Counted from the stretch's first letter, positions 23,774-33,546 are shown. The stretch: DNA of 39,797 nt from Bacteroidales bacterium (GCA_028280405.1 JANQLW010000061.1:1-39797), one strand, 5' to 3'. A program made the numbers and translations. The notes: generated by a model from the sequence alone, not told the origin.

Positions 23774-26413
23774 CTAATAATAAAATCGTTTATAAAATGT
23801 TATATATTTTTCAATGCCTTTGTCTTTATAAAAAAGTAAATAGTTTTTGTTTGATATGATGAAATGCTGATATTCATCCTCAGATATAAATAAAGAAAGA
23901 ACGTATCTGTCTTCTTCTAAAGATTTCAAATACCGCATAGCCGACCGACTATTATTAAACCGCGAAACTGTTACTAATTGATATTCCTTGTTCAGTTCAA
24001 AACTTGAAATTGCAAAACGTTGAGTTTTTGAACTTTTTCTGTTAAAGTCAGATATTCTGATCTTAAGTGCATCCAAATTTACACTTCCTGTTTTAACTAT
24101 CAAAATATAATTGTGAAAAGTCTCAGGCGAATAGCTATAAATTGTTTTTAACGGAGCATCGGATTTTTCCCTGCTTGTTTGAGCTTCCTTTTTGTTAGTA
24201 GAGCTTTGATCCAGATTTGTCAATACTTCCTGTGCTAATGGGACAACTTCACTATTATGGTACTTCTCAATAATCCTTTTCAGGTTTTTCTTTAATGCTT
24301 CAATACTCCCGATACGTCCGTCTGAAATGGTTTTCAAATAATCAAATTTAGGCGTGAGTATAGTATCATTATATCTGGCCAGAGCTTCCGTACATAATTC
24401 AGAAACCAGAAAATACTGTTCATTTTTAAAAGCACTGTAAACCTCTTCATAAAATGTTGAAGCTTCGCCTTTTTGTAAATTCATTTTAGCAAAGTAATTA
24501 GGGTCGGCTACTATTTTTGCATATTTGGATGAAGGGTATTCCTGTAAAATTTTATTTTTATACATTGATGCTTCACTGATCTTATTTAAATCAATACATA
24601 ACTTATATAAATTATAATAAGCCTGAAGTGTATAGTTGTTTTGTGGGTAACGACTTTGTAATGTTTTAAAATCCTGATAAGCAAGGTCTGTTTCTCCAAG
24701 ATTCTCTTTGTAAATGATTGCAGTTGAATAAAGAGATTCGATGATTAGATTATCTGATTGCTTTAATTTCTCGGAAGTCAATGGAATGTTTTTCAGGTAA
24801 AATTCCTTATGATTGGGACTTGATACTTTCTGATTGTTTGCCGTTTTTATTTGATTTGTCTTTGTGTCTGTCTGTACGGAAGAGTTAATTGCTTCTTCGG
24901 TCATATATTGTTTTCTGCTCAGACGCCAGTTATCTTCTAGTTTTCTTCTTCCCCATTTTGATACAAATTGTGAATATCCGTAACTCAATGTGGATGGGTT
25001 ATAAAAATACCAGTTTCCTCCCTGCTTATTGTTAGAGAAATTAACATCAGGAGCTGAAACACTCAGGTTAAAAACACGCTGGTTCTCCTGTTCCCTCCTT
25101 TCTTTCTCTTTTAACTGATATTCAGAAATGAGTTTGCTAATTAGCTGTTCTCTGCTTGACTGATCCATCCGGGCTATCTTTTGAAGAGAATCCTGCACCG
25201 CTATAGTATAATATTTATCAGAAATGGATTTATAGGACTCCAGTCCGGATCTTAACTCTTTTTCATTTGGATAATTGGAAGGCAATGCTTTAAGGCAAGT
25301 ATCGTAATATAGACCGGCTTCCTTATACTTAGCCCTTTTAAAATAAATATCTGCTAATAACCTGGATGAAGTTGCCCTTTGATAATTATTCGTTTTACTG
25401 AACTTTACAGATGATCTTAAATTAGCAACAGCCGATTCATGATTTTCTTTTTTTAGTGCTATTTCTGCCAATGCAAAATATATTTGATCTTTATATTCTG
25501 CATTTTTCGTTTCACTCAGCATTTCATTCAATAAATTGTTTATTTCATCTGAATTACCATTTTCTTCATCATAAGATTTTGCCAGATTCAATTTTGAATG
25601 AAATACATATTTATAATCGGGATTTCTTCTGATTACTTCAGTGAATAAGGCTGAAGCCTGCTTGAATTTCTTTTGTGAAAGAAATACCTGTCCAAGTATG
25701 AATTTATACCTTGTTGTTAACTGTTTACTGGAACTTAGTTCTATTGCTTTTTGAAGATGTTCGGCATATCGCCCATATTCCTTTTGGTAATAATAGTATT
25801 CAGCAAATACCAGGGGGAAATATTGTAGGTAGCGATATGGGATCGTTTCTGTCTCTGTTAACCCGGAAAATTCCAATAAAATATTCTCTGCTTTTTCAAA
25901 TTGCTGATTGCGAATATTTGTTTTGGCAAGCCAAAGCATTGCTTCGTATTTACTATCATCATCGGGGAACTCTTGAATTACAAAATCAAAAGTTCTACGG
26001 GCTCCGGTATATTCACCTTTGTAGAAATAGGCTTTTCCAATTAAAAGATAGCTTTCATCTATCCATTTTACATTTTCCTTTCCGTTAAAACGCATGCTAT
26101 GTTTTTGGATTACTTTTGACCCTTTAGCCTGAGCGCGTTCTATGTCTTCGGCTAAAGTATTCATTAGTTTTTCGCTGCCATATTTAAATACCGGAAGAAT
26201 CTCATTGAAATTATCAGGAGTGTTTTGTTCAATAGTCTTTATCGCCTTATTTAAACTTTCTTTTCCATTCCAATACATATTGTAATAGGAAGTCAGGTTA
26301 TGATAGGTTCTTCTGACTAACGTATTCCGTTTAGTGGAACAGGCCATTATACATGTAATCATCCCAATTAGAATGAAAAAAGGAAAAACTTTATTTTTAA
26401 GATAGGTCGACAA
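23774..26413 (-). CDS. porW: PorW/SprE-type TPR lipoprotein of the type IX secretion system
   Basis: The 879 aa protein has a lipoprotein signal (IMAC, Cys25) followed by a conserved opening CSTKRNTLVRRTYHNLTSYY. Many TPR-like helical pairs span about 110-420 and 560-680, with a low-complexity Thr/Asn/Lys stretch between. The C-terminal region (about 765-860) is a ferredoxin-like module with an FNRK motif. In P. gingivalis PorW and F. johnsoniae SprE, this protein is needed for type IX secretion or gliding. Position upstream of bactofilin and AtpZ agrees. No T9SS cargo sorting domain was seen in the window. Confidence 0.8.
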   Translation of the reverse strand: MSTYLKNKVFPFFILIGMITCIMACSTKRNTLVRRTYHNLTSYYNMYWNGKESLNKAIKTIEQNTPDNFNEILPVFKYGSEKLMNTLAEDIERAQAKGSKVIQKHSMRFNGKENVKWIDESYLLIGKAYFYKGEYTGARRTFDFVIQEFPDDDSKYEAMLWLAKTNIRNQQFEKAENILLEFSGLTETETIPYRYLQYFPLVFAEYYYYQKEYGRYAEHLQKAIELSSSKQLTTRYKFILGQVFLSQKKFKQASALFTEVIRRNPDYKYVFHSKLNLAKSYDEENGNSDEINNLLNEMLSETKNAEYKDQIYFALAEIALKKENHESAVANLRSSVKFSKTNNYQRATSSRLLADIYFKRAKYKEAGLYYDTCLKALPSNYPNEKELRSGLESYKSISDKYYTIAVQDSLQKIARMDQSSREQLISKLISEYQLKEKERREQENQRVFNLSVSAPDVNFSNNKQGGNWYFYNPSTLSYGYSQFVSKWGRRKLEDNWRLSRKQYMTEEAINSSVQTDTKTNQIKTANNQKVSSPNHKEFYLKNIPLTSEKLKQSDNLIIESLYSTAIIYKENLGETDLAYQDFKTLQSRYPQNNYTLQAYYNLYKLCIDLNKISEASMYKNKILQEYPSSKYAKIVADPNYFAKMNLQKGEASTFYEEVYSAFKNEQYFLVSELCTEALARYNDTILTPKFDYLKTISDGRIGSIEALKKNLKRIIEKYHNSEVVPLAQEVLTNLDQSSTNKKEAQTSREKSDAPLKTIYSYSPETFHNYILIVKTGSVNLDALKIRISDFNRKSSKTQRFAISSFELNKEYQLVTVSRFNNSRSAMRYLKSLEEDRYVLSLFISEDEYQHFIISNKNYLLFYKDKGIEKYITFYKRFYY

Positions 26414-26651
26414 ATCAGCTTGTTTTGGAATATTAACTCTTAAATGACAAAAATATTTTATTTTTTCAAAAAAGCGATCAATTATTTTAGTCCTATAGTA
26501 GAATCTGTTAATCCCATTACTAAAAATGCTTTACCTATTCTAAAACTTTTACCCAACTTACCAATCCACCAATCTACCAATTCACACTGTTAAAAAGTCC
26601 TAAAATCTAAAATGTCCAGAACCAACCATATCATTATCCATGAGTATTTAG

Positions 26652-26659
26652 TATCTTTG
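26652..26659 (+). promoter_or_regulatory. Candidate -7 box of the M23-dxr-rseP operon
   Basis: TATCTTTG fits TAnnTTTG, 24 bases before the M23 peptidase ATG. The -33 element is not evident. The rest of the 270-base spacer (26414-26683) holds nothing I can identify. Confidence 0.45.
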
Positions 26660-26683
26660 GGCTCTTGTGAATAAAGCTAGCTG

Positions 26684-27568
26684 ATGAAGGCAGGTAACAA
26701 AGAAAAAAATAAGGACAAATGGTATTATAAACTAAGGGATAAATACCGCTTGGTTATAATGAATGATGTAACCTTTGAAGAGCGTTTGTCATTCCGTTTA
26801 ACCAGGCTAAATGTAATCGTTCTCCTTAGTGTTACCACTGTACTTTTAATAGGCCTTACTACTTTGATTATTGCTTTTACTCCTTTACGTGAATACATTC
26901 CTGGTTATACTGATGTGACTTTGCGGCAAAGAATTTACGAGCTTCAATCCAGAACTGACTCATTGGAGAGAATTTTTTATGAAAAAGATATTTACCTTCA
27001 AAACATTAAAAATATTCTGGAAGGGAAAATAGTGGAAGATTCTCTGGCTATGCCTGATACAGTGAGTAAAAATTTTGATACGATCACTATGAAAAGATCT
27101 CCGGAAGATTCTATTCTCCGACAGCAATTTGAGGAGCATAACCGTTACAATCTTTATTATGATGATCAGGGGGCTTTGTATCAGGAAAATTCTAAAAGAA
27201 GCCTAAATTTTTTTAAACCTTTGGATGGGGTGATTACTGCTAATTTTAGCCTGGCAGAAAATCATTTAGGTATTGATATCGTAGCTAAACAAAATGAAAG
27301 TATCAAAGCTGCAATGGATGGAACGGTACTTTGGGCAGAATGGACTGTAAAAACCGGCTATGTTATTGCTGTTCAGCATCAGTTTAATTACGTGACTATT
27401 TATAAGCATAATTCAGCCTTACTAAAAAAACAGGGTGACTATATAAAAGCAGGTGATCCAATTGCAATTATTGGAGGTACCGGAGAACTTTCCACAGGAT
27501 TACATTTACATTTTGAATTATGGTATAATGGTAGTCCGGTAAACCCACTTAATTATATGACTTTCTAA
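26684..27568 (+). CDS. M23 family metallopeptidase (membrane-anchored)
   Basis: The 294 aa protein has a cytoplasmic basic head, one membrane segment (about 43-66), a short coiled coil (80-115), and a LytM domain (about 178-294). Zinc ligands are His194 and Asp198 (HLGID) and His276 in HLHFELW, with His274 also present, so it should be an active peptidoglycan endopeptidase. It is the first gene of an operon with dxr, eight bases later, and rseP. Confidence 0.9.
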   Translation: MKAGNKEKNKDKWYYKLRDKYRLVIMNDVTFEERLSFRLTRLNVIVLLSVTTVLLIGLTTLIIAFTPLREYIPGYTDVTLRQRIYELQSRTDSLERIFYEKDIYLQNIKNILEGKIVEDSLAMPDTVSKNFDTITMKRSPEDSILRQQFEEHNRYNLYYDDQGALYQENSKRSLNFFKPLDGVITANFSLAENHLGIDIVAKQNESIKAAMDGTVLWAEWTVKTGYVIAVQHQFNYVTIYKHNSALLKKQGDYIKAGDPIAIIGGTGELSTGLHLHFELWYNGSPVNPLNYMTF

Positions 27569-27575
27569 TAGATCC

Positions 27576-28757
27576 ATGATGATAAAGAAAAGAATAGCAG
27601 TGTTGGGGTCAACAGGTTCTATCGGAACACAATCTTTGGAAGTAATCAGCCAGCATCCGGATAAGTTCGAGCTGGAAGTGATCACGGCTCAGAATAATGC
27701 TAATCTCTTAATCGAACAGGCCATTAAGTTTAAGCCTAATGTAGTTGTGATTTCTAATGATTCTTTATATGAAAAGGTGAATGATGCCCTTTTCGATTTG
27801 GATATTAAAGTCTATGCCAGCTCTGAATCTTTGTCTCAGGTTGTTGAAATGGAGAGTGTAGATCAGGTAATTATGGCATTGGTAGGCTATGCCGGTTTAA
27901 AACCAACTATTAGTGCCATAAAGGCTCATAAGCAAATAGCTCTTGCAAATAAGGAAGTATTGGTAGTAGCTGGTGCATTAATTCAGGAACTGCTTAAGAA
28001 ATCGAGTTCCGGAATTATCCCGGTTGATTCGGAGCACTCTGCCATATTTCAATGTTTAGTGGGAGAATTTGATAACGCTATAGAAAAGATATACTTAACT
28101 GCCTCCGGGGGGCCATTCAGGAATTGGGATTATGAAGCTTTGCGAACAGCAACAAAAAAACAAGCCCTCAATCATCCGAATTGGGAAATGGGATGTAAAA
28201 TTACCATTGACTCAGCCAGCTTAATGAATAAAGGATTAGAAGTGATTGAAGCTAAATGGCTGTTTGATTTAACCGCCGATCAGATTGAGGTAATAGTACA
28301 TCCGCAATCAATTATACATTCTTTAATTCAGTTTAATGATGGAAGCATGAAAGCTCAAATGGGTTTACCGGACATGAAACTTCCGATTCAATATGCTTTA
28401 AGTTATCCGTCAAGGATACAATCTGATTTCCCCAGATTTAGTTTTTTAGATTATCCTGAATTAACTTTTGAAGCTCCTGATTTAAAAAAATTTCGTAACC
28501 TTGCACTCGCTTATGAAGCATTGCGAAAAGGAGGGAATTTCCCTTGCATTTTAAATGCTTCCAATGAAGTGGTTGTTTCTTCTTTCTTGAAAGAAAGAGT
28601 TGGTTTTCTGGAGATGTCGGATATCATTGAAAAATGTATGTCAAAAATCACATTTATAGAGAACCCTTCTTATGAAGATCTTGTAAATACAGATAAAGAG
28701 AGCAGACAATTAACCCTTGAATTATTGAATTTATCAACGCTTAAAAATTGTCAATAA
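27576..28757 (+). CDS. dxr: 1-deoxy-D-xylulose 5-phosphate reductoisomerase
   Basis: The 393 aa enzyme converts DXP to MEP, the first committed step of the MEP isoprenoid pathway, with NADPH. It has the NADPH loop VLGSTGSIGTQSLEVI (9-24), the metal-binding PVDSEHSAIFQ, and GLEVIEAKWLF with VHPQSIIHSL. Length is standard. It lies between an M23 peptidase and rseP and shares their promoter. The mevalonate cluster 4-10 kb away makes this a possible dual-pathway organism. Confidence 0.95.
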   Translation: MMIKKRIAVLGSTGSIGTQSLEVISQHPDKFELEVITAQNNANLLIEQAIKFKPNVVVISNDSLYEKVNDALFDLDIKVYASSESLSQVVEMESVDQVIMALVGYAGLKPTISAIKAHKQIALANKEVLVVAGALIQELLKKSSSGIIPVDSEHSAIFQCLVGEFDNAIEKIYLTASGGPFRNWDYEALRTATKKQALNHPNWEMGCKITIDSASLMNKGLEVIEAKWLFDLTADQIEVIVHPQSIIHSLIQFNDGSMKAQMGLPDMKLPIQYALSYPSRIQSDFPRFSFLDYPELTFEAPDLKKFRNLALAYEALRKGGNFPCILNASNEVVVSSFLKERVGFLEMSDIIEKCMSKITFIENPSYEDLVNTDKESRQLTLELLNLSTLKNCQ

Positions 28758-30083
28758 ATGGACGTTTTAATAAAAATATTACAATTACTTTTGAGTTTAT
28801 CCATACTGGTTGTATTTCACGAAATGGGTCATTTCATCGCAGCCAGATTATTTAAAACCAGGGTAGAAAAATTTTATCTTTTCTTTGATCCATGGTTTTC
28901 TATTTTTAAATTCAAAAAGGGAGATACTGAATACGGAATGGGTTGGTTGCCTTTAGGCGGCTATGTGAAAATTTCAGGTATGATAGATGAATCGATGGAT
29001 AAGGAGCAAATGCAACTGCCTCCTAAACCTTATGAATTCAGGTCAAAACCAGCCTGGCAAAGGTTAATAATCATGCTTGGAGGAGTAACAGTTAATGTTT
29101 TATTAGCCATTGCAATTTATATCGGTATGCTTTCAATTTGGGGAGAAGAATACCTTTCAACCAAAGAAGCACAAAAGTATGGAATCGTTTGTGACACCAT
29201 AGCTTATGAAATGGGTTTACGTAACGGGGATAAAATTTTAAGTATTGATAATAAAGAATTTGAAAATTTCCATAGATTTCCTGCAGAATTGCTTTTAAAT
29301 GCAGCTACTTCGGTACAGGTTGAGCGAGATGGTAAAAAAATGGATATTTACCTGCCTGCCGGTTTTCTGGAAAAAATGGCCGGACTAAAAAGAGCTGATT
29401 TTGTTAGAGTTCGTGTACCTTTTGAAATTGCAGCTATCACCAAAGGAACGGAAGCTGAGAGGGTCGGACTTAAAGTTAAAGACAGGTTATTAGCTATAAA
29501 TGGAGAACAATATACTTTTGTTGATGAATATCGCATTGCATTTCAAAAATATAAAAGTCAGAATGTTGACCTGACAATTCTAAGGGAAACAGATACGATA
29601 AATGTAAATTTAGTTGTTTCAGAGGAAGCTATGATTGGGGTAGTTCTTCAGAATCCATTAGCATTCTATGATCTTACCATTAAGAAGTATGGATTCTTTG
29701 AGGCAATTCCTGCCGGTATTGTGAAAGGATATGAAGGTATTGGAGATTACTTAAAACAGCTTAAGCTAATGTTCTCTAAAGAAGTGAAAGCTTACAAACA
29801 TGTTGGTGGTTTTATTACCATTGGAAATATCTTCCCTCCTAAGTGGGATTGGGAAAGCTTCTGGAAATTGACGGCATTATTATCCATTATGCTTGCAATA
29901 TTAAATATATTGCCAATTCCTGCATTGGATGGTGGCCATACCATGTTCTTGTTATATGAAATTATTGCCCGTCGTAAGCCAAATGATAAGTTCATGGAGT
30001 ATGCCCAAATCGTTGGGATGATCTTATTATTCGGATTATTAATATTTGCGAATGGAAATGATATTATAAAACTCTTTAATTAG
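28758..30083 (+). CDS. rseP: RIP zinc metalloprotease RseP
   Basis: The 441 aa site-2 protease has the zinc motif HEMGH (21-25) in the first membrane helix, two PDZ-like domains (about 120-200 and 215-290) and the second metal motif ILPIPALDGGH near residue 383. It should cut membrane regulators such as anti-sigma factors. It starts one base after the dxr stop codon, so the two are coupled. No membrane anti-sigma is encoded nearby: the small one at 12458-12715 is soluble. Confidence 0.93.
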   Translation: MDVLIKILQLLLSLSILVVFHEMGHFIAARLFKTRVEKFYLFFDPWFSIFKFKKGDTEYGMGWLPLGGYVKISGMIDESMDKEQMQLPPKPYEFRSKPAWQRLIIMLGGVTVNVLLAIAIYIGMLSIWGEEYLSTKEAQKYGIVCDTIAYEMGLRNGDKILSIDNKEFENFHRFPAELLLNAATSVQVERDGKKMDIYLPAGFLEKMAGLKRADFVRVRVPFEIAAITKGTEAERVGLKVKDRLLAINGEQYTFVDEYRIAFQKYKSQNVDLTILRETDTINVNLVVSEEAMIGVVLQNPLAFYDLTIKKYGFFEAIPAGIVKGYEGIGDYLKQLKLMFSKEVKAYKHVGGFITIGNIFPPKWDWESFWKLTALLSIMLAILNILPIPALDGGHTMFLLYEIIARRKPNDKFMEYAQIVGMILLFGLLIFANGNDIIKLFN

Positions 30084-30098
30084 GAAAAAATAAAATAG

Positions 30099-30127
30099 AA
30101 AATCCCGGTATTTGATATCGGGATTTT
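30099..30127 (+). terminator. Terminator of the M23-dxr-rseP operon
   Basis: A 13-pair stem (AAAATCCCGGTAT with ATATCGGGATTTT, one G.T) around a TTG loop is followed by more T. It lies 16 bases after the rseP stop. Confidence 0.88.
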
Positions 30128-30146
30128 TTTATTTATTATTTTGCTG

Positions 30147-30190
30147 GAACACGAATATTATATTCGTAATAATCCATGTCATTCGTGTTC
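30147..30190. repeat. Inverted repeat GAACACGAAT / ATTCGTGTTC
   Basis: A perfect ten-base inverted repeat with a 24-base spacer ends five bases before the wtpC stop codon. The motif belongs with the 'CCGTGT' type dispersed repeats seen near 11741 and 39649. Confidence 0.5.
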
Positions 30191-30194
30191 TATT

Positions 30195-31244
30195 TTATTG
30201 CTTATCAGAAACAATATATTTTATTGTATCTGGTCTGAAATAAACCCAAACTTCTTCATTTAATTTCAGATCCAGCTTTTCAAAATCACGATGTTTTATA
30301 AAGACGGTAAGCTTTATATCTGCATCTACAACAACTTCATTCCCTTTCATACTAGGAACAATGTCTTTTATAATTCCTTTAAACTTATTTGATTCATTTA
30401 TAGGATCAGGTTTTCTGGAAATTTTCAAATCCTGACTATTCAGCATTACAAAACCTTTAGAAAGCTTTTTTTGTTCAGGAATTTCAAATGCTATTTTATC
30501 TTTATAAACAGCTTTATTATGTTGTATCATTTTTACCACAAAGAAATTACGAATCCCTTTAAATCTGGCCACAAATTTAGATTTGGGATTTGCAAACACA
30601 TGTGAAGGTTTTCCATTCTGTACAATTTTTCCTTTATGAAAAACAGCAATTTTATGAGCCAGAGTAACAGACTCTTCATAATCATGAGTTACATGGATAA
30701 TCGTTTTCCCCATACGGTTTATTTTTCGAAATAAGGATCTTAAATCATCTCTCAACTGTACATCTAGGGAAGCAAAAGGTTCATCCAGTAAAATACACTT
30801 TGGATCTCTGATGAGTGTTCGGGCTAATGCCACTCGTTGAGATTCACCTCCCGATAATGTCTTCGGATCTCTTTTTAACAGGTGAGTAATATTGACTATT
30901 TCTGCAATTTCTATCACCTTATCTTTTACTTTTTGTTTCGAAAACTTTCTTTTTATGGAATAGGCAATATTTTCAAATACATTAAGATGCGGAAAAACAG
31001 CATGATCCTGAAAAACATAACCAACACTTCTTTTTTGGATTTTTTGATTCGTGATATCTTCATGATCCAAATATATTTTCCCGTTATCCGGTTTTTGAAG
31101 CCCTGCTATGCATTCAAGTAATATTGATTTTCCGGCACCTGATAAACCAAGAATAACATAATACTCTCCCTCTTCAATATGAAGATTGATATCTTTCAAC
31201 TGAAATTCTCCAAGGTCCAGATTTATATTTTCAAGCTTGATCAT
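30195..31244 (-). CDS. wtpC: Tungstate/molybdate ABC transporter ATP-binding protein
   Basis: The 349 aa ATPase has Walker A GLSGAGKS (33-40), signature LSGGESQRVALARTL, Walker B CILLDEPFASLD and a switch His in HVTHDYEE. The C-terminal part (about 240-345) is a TOBE-like regulatory domain as in ModC/WtpC. Its start overlaps the permease stop by one base (TAATG). Tungstate versus molybdate preference cannot be read from this sequence. Confidence 0.88.
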   Translation of the reverse strand: MIKLENINLDLGEFQLKDINLHIEEGEYYVILGLSGAGKSILLECIAGLQKPDNGKIYLDHEDITNQKIQKRSVGYVFQDHAVFPHLNVFENIAYSIKRKFSKQKVKDKVIEIAEIVNITHLLKRDPKTLSGGESQRVALARTLIRDPKCILLDEPFASLDVQLRDDLRSLFRKINRMGKTIIHVTHDYEESVTLAHKIAVFHKGKIVQNGKPSHVFANPKSKFVARFKGIRNFFVVKMIQHNKAVYKDKIAFEIPEQKKLSKGFVMLNSQDLKISRKPDPINESNKFKGIIKDIVPSMKGNEVVVDADIKLTVFIKHRDFEKLDLKLNEEVWVYFRPDTIKYIVSDKQ

Positions 31245-32053
31245 TATTTATTCTTTCTGAATTTGAAATTTCCATTATTCCCGTTTTCACGGGTCAGCAT
31301 TCTTAATATTAAAAAGAATACCAGGCACACTAATATGAATAATACTGCTAAAGGTTGAGCATATTTCAGCCCGAATGCTGTAAATCTTTCATAAATCATT
31401 ACAGGGGTTATCATAGGATGATAAGCTACGATTACTACAGCTCCAAACTCACTAAGGCCCCGGGCAAACATCAATATAAAGCCACTTAATATATGCCTCC
31501 ATGCCAGAGGCAGGGAAATCGTGAAAAACATCCTTACAGGGCTTGCACCTAAGTTATATGCAGCCTGTTCCAACCTTACCGGAACTGAGCTAAAACCATC
31601 TCTTGCTGCATTGATTAAAAATGGTATGCTAACAAAAGACATCGCAAGTGCAATTCCGACCGGACTACCAACAAAATCAAAGCCTAAACTGTCGGCCATC
31701 TTCCCAAGCCAGGTATCCCTTGATACAAATCCCAATACTGCTATTCCTGCCGCTGTATGAGGAATTACTACAGGTAAGTCAATGATGCCGGATACGATTC
31801 TTTTACCTGTAAACTTTTTTCGAGCTAATAAATAGGCCAAAGGTATGGCAAAAATGCTGAAAAATATAGTAGCTCCTAATGATGTCAGGAGGGTTAGGGT
31901 AATACTGCGAATGACCTCTTCTTCGCGAGCTGTTTTGAATAGCATTGATAATGGCGTTTCAAAGAACATGCCTGCAAGGGGAGCGATTATTAGTATTAAT
32001 ACCACTCCTCCAAGTAAGGTTAATGTCAATGCAAAGGGGTCTGTCCGGGTCAT
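31244..32053 (-). CDS. wtpB: Tungstate/molybdate ABC transporter permease
   Basis: The 269 aa inner-membrane protein has about six membrane segments, and the cytoplasmic EAA loop SVPVRLEQAAYNLGASPVRM, which contacts the ATPase. Sequence style fits the WtpB/ModB group. It is followed by the ATPase gene with a one-base overlap. Between it and the binding protein lies a broken four-helix-bundle gene. Confidence 0.88.
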   Translation of the reverse strand: MTRTDPFALTLTLLGGVVLILIIAPLAGMFFETPLSMLFKTAREEEVIRSITLTLLTSLGATIFFSIFAIPLAYLLARKKFTGKRIVSGIIDLPVVIPHTAAGIAVLGFVSRDTWLGKMADSLGFDFVGSPVGIALAMSFVSIPFLINAARDGFSSVPVRLEQAAYNLGASPVRMFFTISLPLAWRHILSGFILMFARGLSEFGAVVIVAYHPMITPVMIYERFTAFGLKYAQPLAVLFILVCLVFFLILRMLTRENGNNGNFKFRKNK

Positions 32054-32102
32054 CTGTGTCTTGAATTTCTTTAAGGTCTAAAGATAGTAAATGCAAGAAT
32101 GT

Positions 32103-32132
32103 ATAAATGACTAAATGCATAAATGATTAAAT
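32103..32132. repeat. Short direct repeat by the four-helix-bundle gene
   Basis: Two 14-base copies, ATAAATGACTAAAT and ATAAATGATTAAAT (one difference), lie two bases apart just past the stop of the broken four-helix-bundle gene. Confidence 0.4.
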
Positions 32133-32143
32133 AATTTTATTTA

Positions 32144-32449
32144 CTATCTTTTTTTGTATATTATTAATGATGCTAACTCTTTTTTATGGTTCGTTAAATA
32201 GGCATCATTTATTATTTCTAGCCAGTATTCAGTCTCATCGGTTTCTTCTACAACTGTACAAATCTTGCTATAAAACTCAGATTGTGATCTGGCTCTGCAA
32301 GCTGCTCTATAATTAGCTCCGGTTGAGGTTGCAGACTTAATTAGTTGATATGTTACTACTGAAGATGCCTTACAATTTTTCAGAGTTTCACAAAACCGTA
32401 TTACTTCCACTGAAACTTCTTAGTCCTCTAAAGCTAAAGTTTTTTTCAT
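32144..32449 (-). pseudogene. Four-helix-bundle protein gene with a nonsense codon
   Basis: A 101-codon frame from the ATG at 32449 is broken by TAA at codon 10 (32422-32420). After the stop, the sequence is a typical four-helix-bundle (23S rRNA intervening-sequence type) protein: LIKSATSTGANYRAACRARS and SEFYSKICTVVEETDETEYWLEII. A GTG at 32410 could restart translation to give 88 aa lacking the first helix. It interrupts the usual wtpA-wtpB order and lies next to a short direct repeat, so it probably inserted there and is decaying. Confidence 0.6.
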
Positions 32450-32478
32450 TTTAATAAGGTAATTAGTTTTTATTGTGA

Positions 32479-33429
32479 TTATTGTGTAGCGTATTTTTTA
32501 AGCTTATCGGGTATATATTGATAAGTCTCACTTTTGGATGGAATTAATGAAGGTTGTCCGTTTTTTTCCATAATAGCCATTCCTGCTTTTGACAGGAAGA
32601 AATCCATAAACTTTATAGCAAGTTCCTTGTTCGGTGCATTTTCCAGAACCGTAATACCATAAACCATAGGTTCTCCTTTTTTTGTAATAAATTCTCCCGG
32701 CTTTTTCCCGGATATCTTTATAGATGCTGTTCCGTAAAATTCTGCTAATTCTGTTTTTTTCAAATTTATCTCATCATCCAGTAAGATGTATTTCAATCCA
32801 TGCTGCTCAGCCACCGAACGATAAATGAAAACATAATCCAATACATGTGATTCAAGCAAAGCTAATAAATCCGTTTCTTTCGGACGAATATATTTATTGT
32901 CTTTGCTCAATAATTTTTCTGATAATCCTTCAATATGATAATGTCGTTCTGCCAGCTTAGATACCAAAACCGTTCGATATCCACATGGATCGCTATTGGG
33001 GTCGGAACGGCCAAAAGCAACATCTTCTTTTAAAAGAATATTGATCCATGTATCTTTATTTATTTCCTGAGCATATCTTGATTTTTCATTATAAACGATC
33101 GCCATTTCATTACTGGCGAATTTGATATTCCATTTTGTATGATCAGGAATTAATAGTTGGTCGATCACTGTATAATCAGCTGAAGCCATAATATCACAGG
33201 GACGGTTCAGATCTGCAATTTTTCTGGCACAGGCTCTGCTACCAGCTGCTTCAGTATATATTTTTACATCGGGATGTAGTTTTTTGAATTCTTTTACGAC
33301 TTCTTTCATAGGAACGGATAAGCTACCGGCATGGAAAATGATGAGTTCATTTTGTTTTTTGGAACGATTACATGCGTATAGTGTACTTATCAATACTGAT
33401 ATCAATAATATATAACTTAATCTTTTCAT
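32479..33429 (-). CDS. wtpA: Tungstate/molybdate-binding protein
   Basis: The 316 aa protein begins with a lipoprotein-like signal (LYAC, Cys20). The solute-binding core starts IIFHAGSLSVPMKEVVKEF, with AAGSRACARKI and CDIMASADYTVID, all of which fit WtpA/ModA oxyanion-binding proteins. Tungsten or molybdenum enzymes such as formate dehydrogenases are implied for the host. It is separated from the permease gene by 425 bases that hold the broken four-helix-bundle gene. Confidence 0.88.
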   Translation of the reverse strand: MKRLSYILLISVLISTLYACNRSKKQNELIIFHAGSLSVPMKEVVKEFKKLHPDVKIYTEAAGSRACARKIADLNRPCDIMASADYTVIDQLLIPDHTKWNIKFASNEMAIVYNEKSRYAQEINKDTWINILLKEDVAFGRSDPNSDPCGYRTVLVSKLAERHYHIEGLSEKLLSKDNKYIRPKETDLLALLESHVLDYVFIYRSVAEQHGLKYILLDDEINLKKTELAEFYGTASIKISGKKPGEFITKKGEPMVYGITVLENAPNKELAIKFMDFFLSKAGMAIMEKNGQPSLIPSKSETYQYIPDKLKKYATQ

Positions 33430-33505
33430 TTGGAATGATAAAATAAATGTTGGACAATAATACGAAATTTTAGGAAAAAAATGCAGAGCGATATCCCTTG
33501 ATTGT

Positions 33506-33543
33506 AAAAAAGGGGCAACGCCCCGAAGGGCGTCGCCCCTTTT
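33506..33543 (-). terminator. Strong terminator of the mevalonate operon
   Basis: Arms GGGGCAACGCCC (33512-33523) and GGGCGTCGCCCC (33528-33539) pair at 11 of 12 positions; on the minus strand the loop is TTCG and six T follow. The plus strand also has T after the hairpin. It lies just past the mevalonate kinase stop (33547). Confidence 0.9.
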
Positions 33544-33546
33544 CTC

